In this document: one piece after another, positions 45,447-54,503 of the stretch
Layout: the number at the start of each line of letters is the position of its first letter
Numbering within the stretch: the stretch's first letter is position 1
NCBI RefSeq assembly: GCF_002005165.1
Contig: NZ_CP019699.1
Location: 1,674,001-1,738,000, forward strand
Length of the DNA stretch: 64,000 nucleotides
Source: Novibacillus thermophilus
Lineage (GTDB): Bacteria > Bacillota > Bacilli > Thermoactinomycetales > Novibacillaceae
Direction: 5' to 3'
Notes under the pieces: model-generated
Databases searched by the model: none
Seen by the model: only the letters and a program-made list of their open reading frames with translations
What the model was told of the DNA's origin: nothing
Made by a program: the position numbers and the translations under genes

Positions 45447-45531
45447 GACACGTTTAAAAACGTATATCCAACGAATGAAAATTAAGATATACTAGTAGAG
45501 AAATTGTAAGCGAAAGGTGATAAGGTCGTCC

Positions 45532-46596
45532 ATGACGTTGCTTCCGATCTCCGGGAAAAAGATCGTTTTGTTATTGCTTGCTGTCGCGGCTTGCATCGTT
45601 TTGTACATTTACTTTCCTATGTTCGTGCCCTTTATTCTGGCTTATCTCACGGCGTTGTTGCTGGAACCCCTCGTCAAAGCGGCGCAAAAATACTTGAAAC
45701 TGCCGAAACGGTTACCGGCCGTCACGATCGTGTTTACGCTGTTTCTGGCATTTACCGCCCTCGTGCTTTACTTTGCTGTCACCAAACTCGTCCGAGAGAC
45801 GGTGAACTTTGTCAACCAGCTCCCGTTTTACATTACAGAGATTCGCCTGTTGATGGACCGAGTGATTCTCGATTTTTACGACCGGATCTCAGACATCCCC
45901 GAGAGTGACTTACTGGTCGCCGAGCTGGAAAGGCAGAGCCAGATCCTCGTGGACAAAGCTCAATCTCTCATCGAACAAATTTTGCCAACTGTGACGTCTT
46001 TTGTTCAGGACGTATCGAACTTTGTCGTCGTGGCGTTAATCTACCTCATTGCCCTTTTTCTGGTCAGTTTGGATCTGCCGAACATCAAGTCAAAATTTTA
46101 TCACGTGTTCAAAGAAGAGACGGGACAAAAAATCCGCTACGTCTTCAGTCAAATTGGCAGAGTGTTTACCGGTTTTTTTAAAGCTCAGTTTTTGTTGAGT
46201 TTGGTCGTCTTCGCCCTTTCTTACATATGGTTGAAGTTAGCAGGATCGCCGCACGCGCTCATTATGTCAGTGTTGATTTGGCTCATTGACCTCATTCCGG
46301 TTATTGGCTCGATTGTCGTGTTGGCGCCGTGGGCCCTGTACACATTCATCGTCGGGGACACGGCTTTTGGCATCCAGCTGTTGTTGCTTACCGCCACAAT
46401 TATTGTGTTCCGACGGGTGTCGGAGCCTAAAGTGATGGGGCACCACATCGGACTGTCCCCGTTGGCGACATTGATGTCGCTCTACTTCGGCTTGTACGTG
46501 TTTGGGGTCGTCGGCTTAATTGTCGGGCCGCTCATTGCCATTGCCATCCGGGCCGCCGTGGAAGCCGAAATCATCAAACTGAATGTCAAACTGTAA
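45532..46596 (+). CDS. ytvI: YtvI-type AI-2E family membrane protein
   Basis: A 354-residue membrane protein of the AI-2E/UPF0118 exporter family, closest in pattern to the sporulation integral membrane protein YtvI. It has about eight helices, with the paired N-terminal helices (LYIYFPMFVPFILAYLTALLLEPLV), a long amphipathic extracytoplasmic segment (residues 85-160), and the C-terminal LIDLIPVIGSIVVLAPWALY and EPKVMGHHIGLSPLATLMSLYFG hallmarks. The transported substrate is unknown. ATG 45532 with AAGG before it is chosen; a GTG at 45517 is the alternative. Confidence 0.8.
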   Translation: MTLLPISGKKIVLLLLAVAACIVLYIYFPMFVPFILAYLTALLLEPLVKAAQKYLKLPKRLPAVTIVFTLFLAFTALVLYFAVTKLVRETVNFVNQLPFYITEIRLLMDRVILDFYDRISDIPESDLLVAELERQSQILVDKAQSLIEQILPTVTSFVQDVSNFVVVALIYLIALFLVSLDLPNIKSKFYHVFKEETGQKIRYVFSQIGRVFTGFFKAQFLLSLVVFALSYIWLKLAGSPHALIMSVLIWLIDLIPVIGSIVVLAPWALYTFIVGDTAFGIQLLLLTATIIVFRRVSEPKVMGHHIGLSPLATLMSLYFGLYVFGVVGLIVGPLIAIAIRAAVEAEIIKLNVKL

Positions 46597-46703
46597 CATC
46601 GTGCAAGGAGGATTCTGTTTGAAACCCCGTTTTCGATTCCCTATAATGAGTGTGAGCACTCAGTTGGTATGTTCAGAGGCGAAGCATTTAAAGGAGTGAA
46701 TGT

Positions 46704-47204
46704 TTGTTGGACATAAGGGAAAGCGACCTTCCAGGCATTGGACGAAAATTTGAGATATTGACCCACAACGAGGACAAAGTGGTCATTGTCGTTCACGACG
46801 ACGGGAGAAGGGAAATTTACCATTTTGATGAAGATGATCCTGACGAAAGTATTTCGAGTGTCACGTTCAACGATTCCGAATCACGGCAAGTGGCGGCTAT
46901 CCTTGGAGGTATGATTTACAAGCCAAAAGCTCTTGAATCCGTTGAGTTTGCTTTTGACGATTTAGTGTTCGAATGGTTTAAAGTGGAGAAATATGCACCG
47001 GCAGTCAATAAAACGATTGGTGAAATAGATTTTCGAAATCAATACGGGGTGACGGTAATTGCCATTGTCAAAAAGAACCTCAAAAAGTTGCTCAACCCAG
47101 GTACAGAAGCCGTCATCGAAGCTGGGGATACGGTTGTCATATGCGGTGAGAGAAGAGAATTAAAAGCCGTCATCAAGCAGTTGTTATCCAATAAAGAGGA
47201 TTGA
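46704..47204 (+). CDS. khtT: KhtT-type regulatory subunit of K+/H+ antiporter
   Basis: A 166-residue cytoplasmic protein matching KhtT (YhaT). The N-terminal domain (DLPGIGRKFEI, VVIVVHDDGRREIYHF) is the family-specific part. Residues 75-160 form an RCK-C/TrkA-C domain (YGVTVIAIVKK, PGTEAVIEAGDTVVICG). KhtT binds c-di-AMP and opens or closes the KhtU antiporter in B. subtilis. The start is TTG at 46704 (a second TTG follows at once); AAAGGAG lies before it. It is 7 bases from khtU. Confidence 0.9.
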   Translation: MLDIRESDLPGIGRKFEILTHNEDKVVIVVHDDGRREIYHFDEDDPDESISSVTFNDSESRQVAAILGGMIYKPKALESVEFAFDDLVFEWFKVEKYAPAVNKTIGEIDFRNQYGVTVIAIVKKNLKKLLNPGTEAVIEAGDTVVICGERRELKAVIKQLLSNKED

Positions 47205-47211
47205 TTGTTGG

Positions 47212-48432
47212 ATGGAGCAAATGGTTTTTGAGGTCGGAGTCGCGCTCGTTTTAGTGGCGATTGCATCTGTCATCGCCGGGAAATTGAAATTCTCGATCAT
47301 TCCCTTTCTCATTTTAGTCGGCATGTTGGTTGGCCCGCATGCCCCAACCATTGGGATCATTGACTTGACATTTGTAGAGAGTGCTGAGATTATTAGTTTT
47401 CTCGGGCAAATCGGGGTTCTGTTCTTGCTGTTCTACCTTGGGCTGGAATTTTCAGTAAACAAACTGGTTCAATCGGGTCCCTCCATTATTTTTGGCGGGA
47501 CTGTTTACGTCGTACTGAATTTTGTGTTTGGTTTAGCATACGGGTTTGTGATGGGCCTTCCGTTATATGAAACGCTGATCATTGCCGGAATGTTGTCTGT
47601 ATCCTCTACGGCCATCGTAGCGAAAGTACTAGTCGATCTTAGGCGTACCGGTAATCCGGAAACAGAATTAATCTTGGGCATGATCTTGTTTGACGATATA
47701 TTCCTGGCTGTCTTCCTGTCCGTCATGTCTGGATTGCTTCTCGGCGGGGCGACTTCGGCGGGAGGAACCGTCCTTTCCGTCCTCATGTCTATCGGATACA
47801 TGTTGGTGTTTTTCGTCATCGCGCGAAAAGGGACCCCTGTTTTGAACAAGCTCCTCAATATAACGTCCGATGAAATATTTATAATTGTAGTGTTTGCCGC
47901 CTTGTTTTTCGTCGCGGGTTTTTCAGAGACGCTGTATGTGGCGCAGGCGATTGGCGCGTTGCTGTTCGGGCTCGCTTTGTCTGAGACAGAACAGAGTAAG
48001 CGGATAGAAAGACTAGTCACACCGTTCCGGGACTTTTTCGGAGCGCTGTTCTTCTTTAGTTTTGGATTGACGATTGACCCTCTATCGCTCGGTGGAGCCG
48101 TCTGGATGGCGTTGGGAGCAGTCGCATTGACGATTTTAGCCAATGTCGTGGCGGGTATGATTGCCGGGAGAAAAGCAGGGTACTCACATAAAGCGTCGTC
48201 CAATATCGGCTTGACGATTATGGCTCGCGGGGAATTCACCATTATTGTGGCGAACTTGGGCATATCGGCTGGCCTGGCATCAATCATAAAGCCGTTTTCT
48301 GCCCTTTACGTCCTCATCTTAGCGATTTTAGGGCCGTTGTGTGCTAAAGAATCGAAGCGGATTTACCGTGTGTTGAACAAGGTCTTTAAGTGGAGCGAGA
48401 AGCAGGAGAAGGGGAAACGGACCGAACAGTAA
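47212..48432 (+). CDS. khtU: KhtU-type K+(or other cation)/H+ antiporter
   Basis: A 406-residue CPA2-family antiporter with about 12-13 helices. Typical segments are GMLVGPHAPTIGII, FLLFYLGLEFSVNKL, the SVSSTAIVAKVL crossover region and the GEFTIIVANLG helix. It exports potassium for protons under control of KhtT. There is no C-terminal Rossmann (TrkA-N) domain, as expected for the KhtTU type in which gating comes from the separate subunit. ATG 47212 lies 7 bases after khtT, so the pair is one operon ending at 48474. Confidence 0.9.
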   Translation: MEQMVFEVGVALVLVAIASVIAGKLKFSIIPFLILVGMLVGPHAPTIGIIDLTFVESAEIISFLGQIGVLFLLFYLGLEFSVNKLVQSGPSIIFGGTVYVVLNFVFGLAYGFVMGLPLYETLIIAGMLSVSSTAIVAKVLVDLRRTGNPETELILGMILFDDIFLAVFLSVMSGLLLGGATSAGGTVLSVLMSIGYMLVFFVIARKGTPVLNKLLNITSDEIFIIVVFAALFFVAGFSETLYVAQAIGALLFGLALSETEQSKRIERLVTPFRDFFGALFFFSFGLTIDPLSLGGAVWMALGAVALTILANVVAGMIAGRKAGYSHKASSNIGLTIMARGEFTIIVANLGISAGLASIIKPFSALYVLILAILGPLCAKESKRIYRVLNKVFKWSEKQEKGKRTEQ

Positions 48433-48446
48433 TTGCAGTGAGACAT

Positions 48447-48474
48447 CCGGTTCTTCGCGGAATCGGTTTTTTTT
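48447..48474 (+). terminator. khtTU terminator
   Basis: CCGGTTC (48447-48453) pairs with GAATCGG (48460-48466, one G-U), followed by eight T. The remaining 250 bases to 48727 hold no gene that I can support. Confidence 0.85.
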
Positions 48475-48727
48475 GATCACAATGCGCCAGGATAAACGAT
48501 CAGGAAATCGTACTGAAACCGTTTGAGGCGACATACGTCTTACATAAAAACGTACAAAATTGCCGCATGGTACCGAAAAACGGCGATGATCGGTAGTGTT
48601 GAACGGTTTGAGCGAACTTATCCTGACAGAATACCGTTTTTCATTGGTAGATTGGGTTTCTAATGTCAAAATGGTTGTCGCCATTCCCGCCGTGTTGGGG
48701 TAGAATGCACTGCAGGAGGTATGCCCC

Positions 48728-51334
48728 GTGAACGACTCAACACGTTCTTACGCCAATCGCAAGGCGTTAAAAGGGCGCAGTAGAAAGGAACGTTTCAACA
48801 AAAAGGACAAGGCCAAAAAACGACGTCTCTTCAATATAAAGTGGATTTTGCTCGTCATCGTCGCCACAGTTTTCCTCGTGATGGGAGGATGTTCCGCCGT
48901 CATTTTGGCGGGAAATTACGTAATAGACGAGGACAAGTTGACGATGCCCCAGACGTCTGTCTTTCTCGACGACGAAGGGAACCAGTTCGGGCAATTGGCT
49001 GAAGAGGACCGTGAATACGTCGAGTTAGACGAAATGCCGGAGTATTTGGGGCAAGCGTTTATCGCAGTTGAAGACCGGCGTTTTTACGACCACTACGGCG
49101 TGGATCCCCGCGCCATTCTCCGCGCCATCTGGGTCGACTTAAAGACGTGGAGCTTGAAAGAGGGAAGCAGCACGATCACGATGCAGTTGGCGCGCAATGT
49201 CTTTTTGACAAATGAAAAGGCGTTTAGCCGCAAAGTAAAAGAAGCGATGATTGCCATTAATTTGGAATTGAACTATTCGAAAGACCAAATACTGGAAATG
49301 TACTTAAACCAAATTTTGTTTGGTCACGGTAAATACGGTGTGGAGACGGCAGCCGATTGGTATTTCGGAAAGACAGTGCGGACCAACGGTGAGAAAGAAA
49401 CGATTAGCCTCAGTGAAGCGGCGATGTTGGCAGCCATCCCGAAAGCGCCGAGCACGTATTCTCCTAAATCGAACATGGACAAAGCCATTGAGAGGCGCAA
49501 CCTCGTTTTGGAACTGATGGAACAAGAAGGATTTATCACGGCTAAAGAAAAAGAAGAAGCGATGGCAGAAGAAATCGAAGTGGTGGAGCACGAAGGGGGC
49601 AACAAGTACGACGCCTATCTGGACCTTGTCCGCCAAGAGGCGGCGGAACGGTACGGACTGAGTGAAGATGAATTAAACCGCGGCGGGTTTAAAATTTACA
49701 CGAACTTGAACCGCCAAGCGCAAGAAGCGGTGGAAAAAGCGTACAGTGACGATGACTTGTTTCCGCCCGACGGCGAGTACGGGAAGGTTGAGAGCGGGTT
49801 GACGATGCTGGATCCAGAGACGGGCGAAATCGTGGCTGTAGCAGGCGGCCGAGATTACGAGGGCCAAAATTTTAATCGCTCATATGACGCGCGCGTGCAG
49901 CCGGGATCGGCGATGAAGCCCCTTGTCACGTACGCGCCGGCCATCGAGTTCAAAGGGATGAAACCGTACGACACTGTGGAAGACCGACCGATCGAGGGGA
50001 ACGACGGCCAGCCGTGGCCGAAAAACGCCGGCGGCACGTATCACGGGACGACGTACATGATCGATGCGCTGAAGCATTCGTACAATGCAGCGGCGGTGCG
50101 CACACTGCGTGATGTTGTCGGCGTGAAAACCGGATACGACTTTGCCACGAGTCTCGGGATGAACATCGAAGAAGAGCTCAGCGCTGACGATGCTTACAGT
50201 TTGACCCTTGGAGCGAATACGGCGACGACGGTGGAGATGGCTCAGGCGTACAGCGCCTTTGCCAACCAGGGAGTGTTAGTGGAAGCCCACGCGATTAACA
50301 AGATTGAAGGACCGGACGGTGCCGAGGTCCGGGTGGACGATCCGGAAGTGAAAGAGGTGATGAGTGCCCAAACGGCGTACTACATGACGGAGATGCTGAA
50401 AGCAGTCGTCAATGAAGGGACGGGGACTCGGGCGCGCATCCCCGGCAGGGAAGTGGCTGGAAAAACGGGGACGACAAACGACAGTACGCGCATCTGGTTT
50501 GTCGGCTACACGCCGCAATACGTGACGGCGATATACATGGGAAGAGACGAAGACCAGGAACACGAGGTCGGGGAGAGCAGCGGTGGCCCGCGGGGACCTG
50601 CGGCGCTGTTCGCCCGCGTGATGGCGGAAGCACTGGAAGGCATGCCGGCCGAGAGCTTTGCCAAACCTGAAGGCGTAGAGAAAGTGCGCGAACCGATACA
50701 GTTAACGAAAATTACCGACCTCAGGGCGAGCTATGACGCAGAGGCGCAAGCGGTCACTCTCGGATGGACGGCTGAGGACGACCGGGTGCGATACAACGTA
50801 TACCGCATAAAAGGAGAATCGACAGAAGCCGAATTGATCGGGGAGGCGGACGGTGGCCGCTTTACCGACAGCAAGATAGAAGTTCCTGAAAAAGACGGTG
50901 GTCTCTCCGAACTCTTCGGACAGTTGGCAGGAGGAATCACGTACCACTACTACGTCGTCCCCGTTAATCCGGAAACGGGGGAAACAGGGGAAGAATCGAA
51001 CACAGCGACGGTTGTCATCACGCCTCCGGAAGGGAGCGAACCGCCTGAAGAGGATCAAGAAGAAGAGGACGTCGATGAGGAACAGCCTTCTGAACAGGAA
51101 GGACCACCTGATGAAGGTGAAGGCAATGGAAGAGGAAACGGCAATGAAAGGGGGCCTGATCATCCAGGTGACGGAGATGGTTCAGACGACGGGTCTCCGG
51201 AAGACGAAGACACCCCTGATGAAGGAGACGGAAACGAAGGGAGGGACGCCAATCCTGGAGACAATCCAACAGGCCGAGGGGGAAACGGAACAAACCGCAT
51301 CCCCGGAACCCTTTCGGAGGGCAAAGACAGGTGA
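48728..51334 (+). CDS. Class A penicillin-binding protein (PBP1A type) with FN3-like and low-complexity tail
   Basis: An 868-residue bifunctional peptidoglycan synthase. A basic cytoplasmic N-terminus (1-37) is followed by one membrane anchor (about 38-62). Residues 85-270 are the GT51 transglycosylase with catalytic Glu115 (VEDRRFYDH). The transpeptidase domain has Ser394-x-x-Lys397 (SAMK), the SYN motif in LKHSYNAA, and KTG at 579-581. Residues 655-765 are an FN3-like module (ITDLRASYDAEAQAVTLGW). The last 90 residues are low-complexity, rich in Glu, Asp, Gly and Asn, probably wall-spanning. GTG 48728 follows GCAGGAGG. It is a single-gene unit. Confidence 0.93.
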   Translation: MNDSTRSYANRKALKGRSRKERFNKKDKAKKRRLFNIKWILLVIVATVFLVMGGCSAVILAGNYVIDEDKLTMPQTSVFLDDEGNQFGQLAEEDREYVELDEMPEYLGQAFIAVEDRRFYDHYGVDPRAILRAIWVDLKTWSLKEGSSTITMQLARNVFLTNEKAFSRKVKEAMIAINLELNYSKDQILEMYLNQILFGHGKYGVETAADWYFGKTVRTNGEKETISLSEAAMLAAIPKAPSTYSPKSNMDKAIERRNLVLELMEQEGFITAKEKEEAMAEEIEVVEHEGGNKYDAYLDLVRQEAAERYGLSEDELNRGGFKIYTNLNRQAQEAVEKAYSDDDLFPPDGEYGKVESGLTMLDPETGEIVAVAGGRDYEGQNFNRSYDARVQPGSAMKPLVTYAPAIEFKGMKPYDTVEDRPIEGNDGQPWPKNAGGTYHGTTYMIDALKHSYNAAAVRTLRDVVGVKTGYDFATSLGMNIEEELSADDAYSLTLGANTATTVEMAQAYSAFANQGVLVEAHAINKIEGPDGAEVRVDDPEVKEVMSAQTAYYMTEMLKAVVNEGTGTRARIPGREVAGKTGTTNDSTRIWFVGYTPQYVTAIYMGRDEDQEHEVGESSGGPRGPAALFARVMAEALEGMPAESFAKPEGVEKVREPIQLTKITDLRASYDAEAQAVTLGWTAEDDRVRYNVYRIKGESTEAELIGEADGGRFTDSKIEVPEKDGGLSELFGQLAGGITYHYYVVPVNPETGETGEESNTATVVITPPEGSEPPEEDQEEEDVDEEQPSEQEGPPDEGEGNGRGNGNERGPDHPGDGDGSDDGSPEDEDTPDEGDGNEGRDANPGDNPTGRGGNGTNRIPGTLSEGKDR

Positions 51335-51401
51335 CGTCTCTTCCGGTTGATTCCTTGACCCCTCCAATCCGGGGCGTGTCGCAATACGAGGTGAGGTAAA
51401 T

Positions 51402-51428
51402 CCCGGAATCTTCTGATTCCGGGTTTCT
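51402..51428 (+). terminator. PBP gene terminator
   Basis: CCCGGAATC (51402-51410) pairs perfectly with GATTCCGGG (51415-51423) around TTCT, then TTTCTGT. Confidence 0.8.
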
Positions 51429-51454
51429 GTCTGCAAAAGGGAAGGAAGATAACT

Positions 51455-52471
51455 GTGAACGCCTATAAGCTTGTGTCGACCGTTGTACTCGTACTCACTT
51501 TAATCAGCTGTTCAGCTGAGCCCAATGAACCGCAAACATTGCCGGAGGCCGAACGGGGAGGCAGCGGACATCTACGGGTGTGGATCGCAAGTGACCACCG
51601 CGTGCCGGATATTTTTGACAATTTTACGTCGTCTACCGGCATTTCAGTTCAAACGGAGTTCGGCACTCAGGAGGAGCTGAAACGCCGTGTACAGGAAAGT
51701 AACGGGAACCCGAGTGCAGATTTATTTTGGAGCGACAATGCCCTCGATCTCGCTTTATTAGCAGCACAGGGGGTTTTTGAGCCGTACGTGTCTCCTTTTT
51801 CTGAGACCCTTCCTGACGACGCCCGGGACCGTGACGGGTTGTGGCACGGTGTCACCGTTCGACGGTTGGCGCTGGTCTACAATGCGGCATCTTTTCCAGA
51901 TGGCGTACCGGCAAAGGTCGAAGAATTGATCCACTGGCAAGAGGATTTGACGGTTCCTGCTGTTTCTTCACCATTGTGGTACCGATTGCTCGTGGATGTG
52001 GCGGCGCTGGAAGGAGAAACGGAACTCCGGCAATGGGTTGAAAGGGTAAGGGAAATGTCTTTAACGTTTTCAGAAGACTTACAGCCAGGTGTAAACGGAG
52101 TGCTCGACGGGACGGTTTCGCTGCTTTTCACAACGGCTGACGCCGCTCTTCAGGAAGTGAACAGGCGGGAGCAGCAAAAGAATGTCGACATCCGCATCCA
52201 ACCGCTCGGTTCCAGCCATGCGGATTCCATTGACATCGTGACCGGAGTCGGCATTTTACGCGGGACCGATAAAAAAGAAGCTGCGCAGCAATTGGTGGAT
52301 TTCATGCTTCAACAGCACAACCGTCAAAATCTGGCGCTTAAGTTTTCACACGATGACCTCCTTGATCCGGATTCCAGTGATGCTGTTTGGCGACTCCACC
52401 CGAACGAAATGGCGCATCTCATGCCGCTCGTCGAACGTTACTGGCTGACGAACGTCGACGAATCATCATGA
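51455..52471 (+). CDS. Orphan ABC-type solute-binding lipoprotein (iron/FbpA-like)
   Basis: A 338-residue lipoprotein with lipobox LISC. The fold pattern is that of extracellular solute-binding protein family 1, Fe(III)/FbpA-like (LRVWIASDHRVPDIFDNFTSSTGI, then SADLFWSDNALDLALLAAQG, then a late DFMLQ). The tyrosine pair that FbpA uses for iron is not clear, so the ligand is uncertain. No permease or ATPase gene for it is nearby, so it either serves a distant transporter or acts as a sensor-type binding protein. GTG 51455 follows GGAAGGAAG. Confidence 0.78.
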   Translation: MNAYKLVSTVVLVLTLISCSAEPNEPQTLPEAERGGSGHLRVWIASDHRVPDIFDNFTSSTGISVQTEFGTQEELKRRVQESNGNPSADLFWSDNALDLALLAAQGVFEPYVSPFSETLPDDARDRDGLWHGVTVRRLALVYNAASFPDGVPAKVEELIHWQEDLTVPAVSSPLWYRLLVDVAALEGETELRQWVERVREMSLTFSEDLQPGVNGVLDGTVSLLFTTADAALQEVNRREQQKNVDIRIQPLGSSHADSIDIVTGVGILRGTDKKEAAQQLVDFMLQQHNRQNLALKFSHDDLLDPDSSDAVWRLHPNEMAHLMPLVERYWLTNVDESS

Positions 52472-52543
52472 AGGCGGGACAGCTCTCATATGATGGAGTA
52501 GTAGTGGAAAGAGTAGTCGGTCGAGGTCGCGGGTTGGAGGTGG

Positions 52544-53134
52544 ATGGCCGGGATGAAGTTCATCTTTTTGGTTCTGTTTTCTTACCTGCTGGGGTCAGTT
52601 CCTGCTTTCTGGTTGACAGGCGGCCGGGGGCGACAACTTTTTTCCAGGCGTATGCCCCTTTATTACACCGTCGGGATAAAGCGCAGTTTGGCGATGACAG
52701 GCGTAGACTTTTGCAAAGGGTTTTTGGCTTGCCTCATCGGTCTAATTGTAGCCGGATGGGGCGGCGCCTGCCTTGCCGCCATCGCTGTCAATGTCGGGGC
52801 TGTATTTCCGTTGTTTAACGGTTTTCAACAGACAGGAAGTACCGTAAGAACTGCCACCGCCGCCGGGGCACTGCTCGTCTTAAGTCCGTGGTTGCTGTTG
52901 GCGGGACTTTTCACATTCGTTTTCGCTCTGTTTGTGACCCAGTACTTGTCGCTTTCGGTCGTCCTCAGTACCTTGACCGTGCTGATCCTCGTCATCGTGT
53001 TTCCACCGGTTTGGTTTGTGTTTCTGGCCATTGTATTGCTAGGGATCGGAGTCTTGTATCTGTCTTGGGAGAGTGTGTTGCGTTTTGTCAAGGGGCGGGA
53101 ACCCGTGTTTCCGATTCGCCGCTGGATTCGATAG
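52544..53134 (+). CDS. Divergent PlsY-like (glycerol-3-phosphate acyltransferase family) membrane protein
   Basis: A 196-residue protein with about five membrane helices. The start LFSYLLGSVPAFWL, the MTGVDFCKGFLACLIG segment and the QQTGSTVRTATAAGALL stretch align with PlsY. However, the first catalytic motif of PlsY (GSGNIGATN) is not recognisable; RMPLYYTVGI stands in its place. The GGKGVAT motif is also altered. It may be a non-acyltransferase paralogue or act on another acyl acceptor. Starts at 52544 (GGAGG very close) or 52553 are both possible. Confidence 0.6.
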   Translation: MAGMKFIFLVLFSYLLGSVPAFWLTGGRGRQLFSRRMPLYYTVGIKRSLAMTGVDFCKGFLACLIGLIVAGWGGACLAAIAVNVGAVFPLFNGFQQTGSTVRTATAAGALLVLSPWLLLAGLFTFVFALFVTQYLSLSVVLSTLTVLILVIVFPPVWFVFLAIVLLGIGVLYLSWESVLRFVKGREPVFPIRRWIR

Positions 53135-53145
53135 GAAACATTTGT

Positions 53146-53174
53146 TTGATCTGTTGCCCCATATCGTTTATAAT
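53146..53174 (+). promoter_or_regulatory. Promoter of the cobalamin operon
   Basis: TTGATC (53146-53151), a 17-base spacer, then perfect TATAAT (53169-53174), about 20 bases before the riboswitch. Confidence 0.8.
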
Positions 53175-53194
53175 AATTTCGACAACTTAAAAGA

Positions 53195-53400
53195 ACGTCA
53201 GGTCTTTCGCATGTCGAAAGTGAAGAGGGAAGTCCGGTGCAAATCCGGCGCGGTCCCGCCACTGTAAGTGGGGAGTGACGCTGTCAAGACCACTGTTCGC
53301 ACTTCGTCAAACGGCTAACAGCTTAACGACGGCAAGTGAACGGGAAGGGACGGTCGAACGATGATCCACAAGCCAGGAGACCTGCCTGTCGTTCGTGACG
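53195..53400 (+). ncRNA. Cobalamin riboswitch
   Basis: A complete B12-sensing leader. The conserved core GGGAAGTCCGGTGCAAATCC lies at 53227-53246, followed by CGGTCCCGCCACTGTAAGT. The B12 box, AGCCAGGAGACCTGCC, is at 53371-53386. It precedes btuF and a downstream terminator, so high cobalamin should switch off the btuFCD-cobO operon. Confidence 0.95.
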
Positions 53401-53448
53401 GCTATTTCCTTCGCGGAGAGGAGCATAGCATCGGGACGGGATTCGTGA

Positions 53449-53484
53449 ACCCTTCTATGCTTATGAGGCGTAGGAGGGTTTTCT
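53449..53484 (+). terminator. Expression-platform terminator of the cobalamin riboswitch
   Basis: ACCCTTCTATGC (53449-53460) pairs with GCGTAGGAGGGT (53468-53479, two G-U pairs) around a 7-base loop, then TTTCT. The upstream AGCATAG (53422-53428) can pair with CTATGCT (53455-53461) inside the terminator's left arm and would act as antiterminator. Confidence 0.8.
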
Positions 53485-53537
53485 AATCTGCGTGGAAGTA
53501 GCCCCTATCTCAAATGAATGTAGGGGAGCGAAAAGAG

Positions 53538-54490
53538 ATGATCAAACGGTTTCTGCTCGTGTTGGTGACATGTCTTGTCCTCGGCGCGTGCGGCGCACAG
53601 AGTGTGGAGACGACAGACAGTCAAACGGCAGACAGTGAAACGACTGAACGTTCCAACGACAGTGTGGCGACTCAGTACCCGCTCACTGTGACGGATGACA
53701 GCGGAGTAGACGTCACGATTGAGAAAGAGCCTGAGCGAATCGTGAGCATTTTGCCCAGCGTGACGGAAATCGCCTTCGCCTTAGGGCTGGATGATGAAAT
53801 CATCGCCGTCACCGATAACGACGACTATCCGGAGCAAGTGCACGAAAAAGAAAAAGTGGGCGGGATGGAACTGAACGTAGAAAAAATTGTGGCCCTTGAA
53901 CCTGATTTAGTGCTCGCCGGATTGCTTAACGGTGAAGTGGTAGGAAAATTGCGGGATCTAGGGCTGACGGTCCTCGTTTCGGAAGGGGAAAGTCTTGAAG
54001 ACACGTACGCTTCCATTGAATTGATCGGCAATGTGACGAACAGGGTGGCCGAAGCGGAAGAAATGGTGAGCAAGATGCAGGAAGACGTCCGTCAAGTGGA
54101 GGAATGGGTGAGCGGCATACCAGATGAGGAGCGCGTCAACGTCTGGTTGGAAGTTTCCCCGGAGCTGTACACGGCCGGAGCGGGAACGTCGATCGATGAA
54201 TTAATTTCCATCGCCGGGGGAAAAATGTCGCCGCTGAACAATTGGAAGGGTGGGGGCAGCTCTCTGAAGAAAACGTCGTCGCGTTAAATCCAGACGTCAT
54301 TGTCGGAACGTATGCAGAAGCAGACGTTCGACAGGCGGTAGCGGACCGATCCGCGTGGTCGAACATCACGGCTGTCAAGGAAAATCGGGTGTACGGCATC
54401 GAGGAAAGTTTGTTGAGCCGGCCGGGACCGCGGTTAACGGAGGGGTTGCGCCGACTGGCCGAACTGTTCTACCCCGACGAAGTGAATTGA
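53538..54490 (+). pseudogene. btuF: BtuF-type cobalamin-binding lipoprotein, interrupted by a frameshift
   Basis: A periplasmic-binding-fold lipoprotein (lipobox LGAC) of the BtuF/FecB type. It has ERIVSILPSVTEIAFALGLDDEI at the start of the domain, ALEPDLVLAG in the first lobe and EAEEMVSKM in the linking helix. The first frame ends after GGKMSPLNN. The second frame (from about 54242) continues with EGWGQLSEENVVALNPDVIVG through to FYPDEVN. One base seems to be missing around 54239-54243 (AACAATTGGAAG), where relatives have N-x-x-G-W. Restored, the protein has about 317 residues. ATG 53538 with GGGGAG in front is the start. It is the first gene after the cobalamin riboswitch. Confidence 0.82.
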
Positions 54491-54503
54491 CAGGTGTGAC
54501 ACC

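Noticed and set aside
50898-51350. 150-codon plus-strand frame inside the PBP gene
   Set aside because: It is a frame-shifted reading of the low-complexity Glu/Asp/Gly tail of the penicillin-binding protein, whose composition keeps other frames open.
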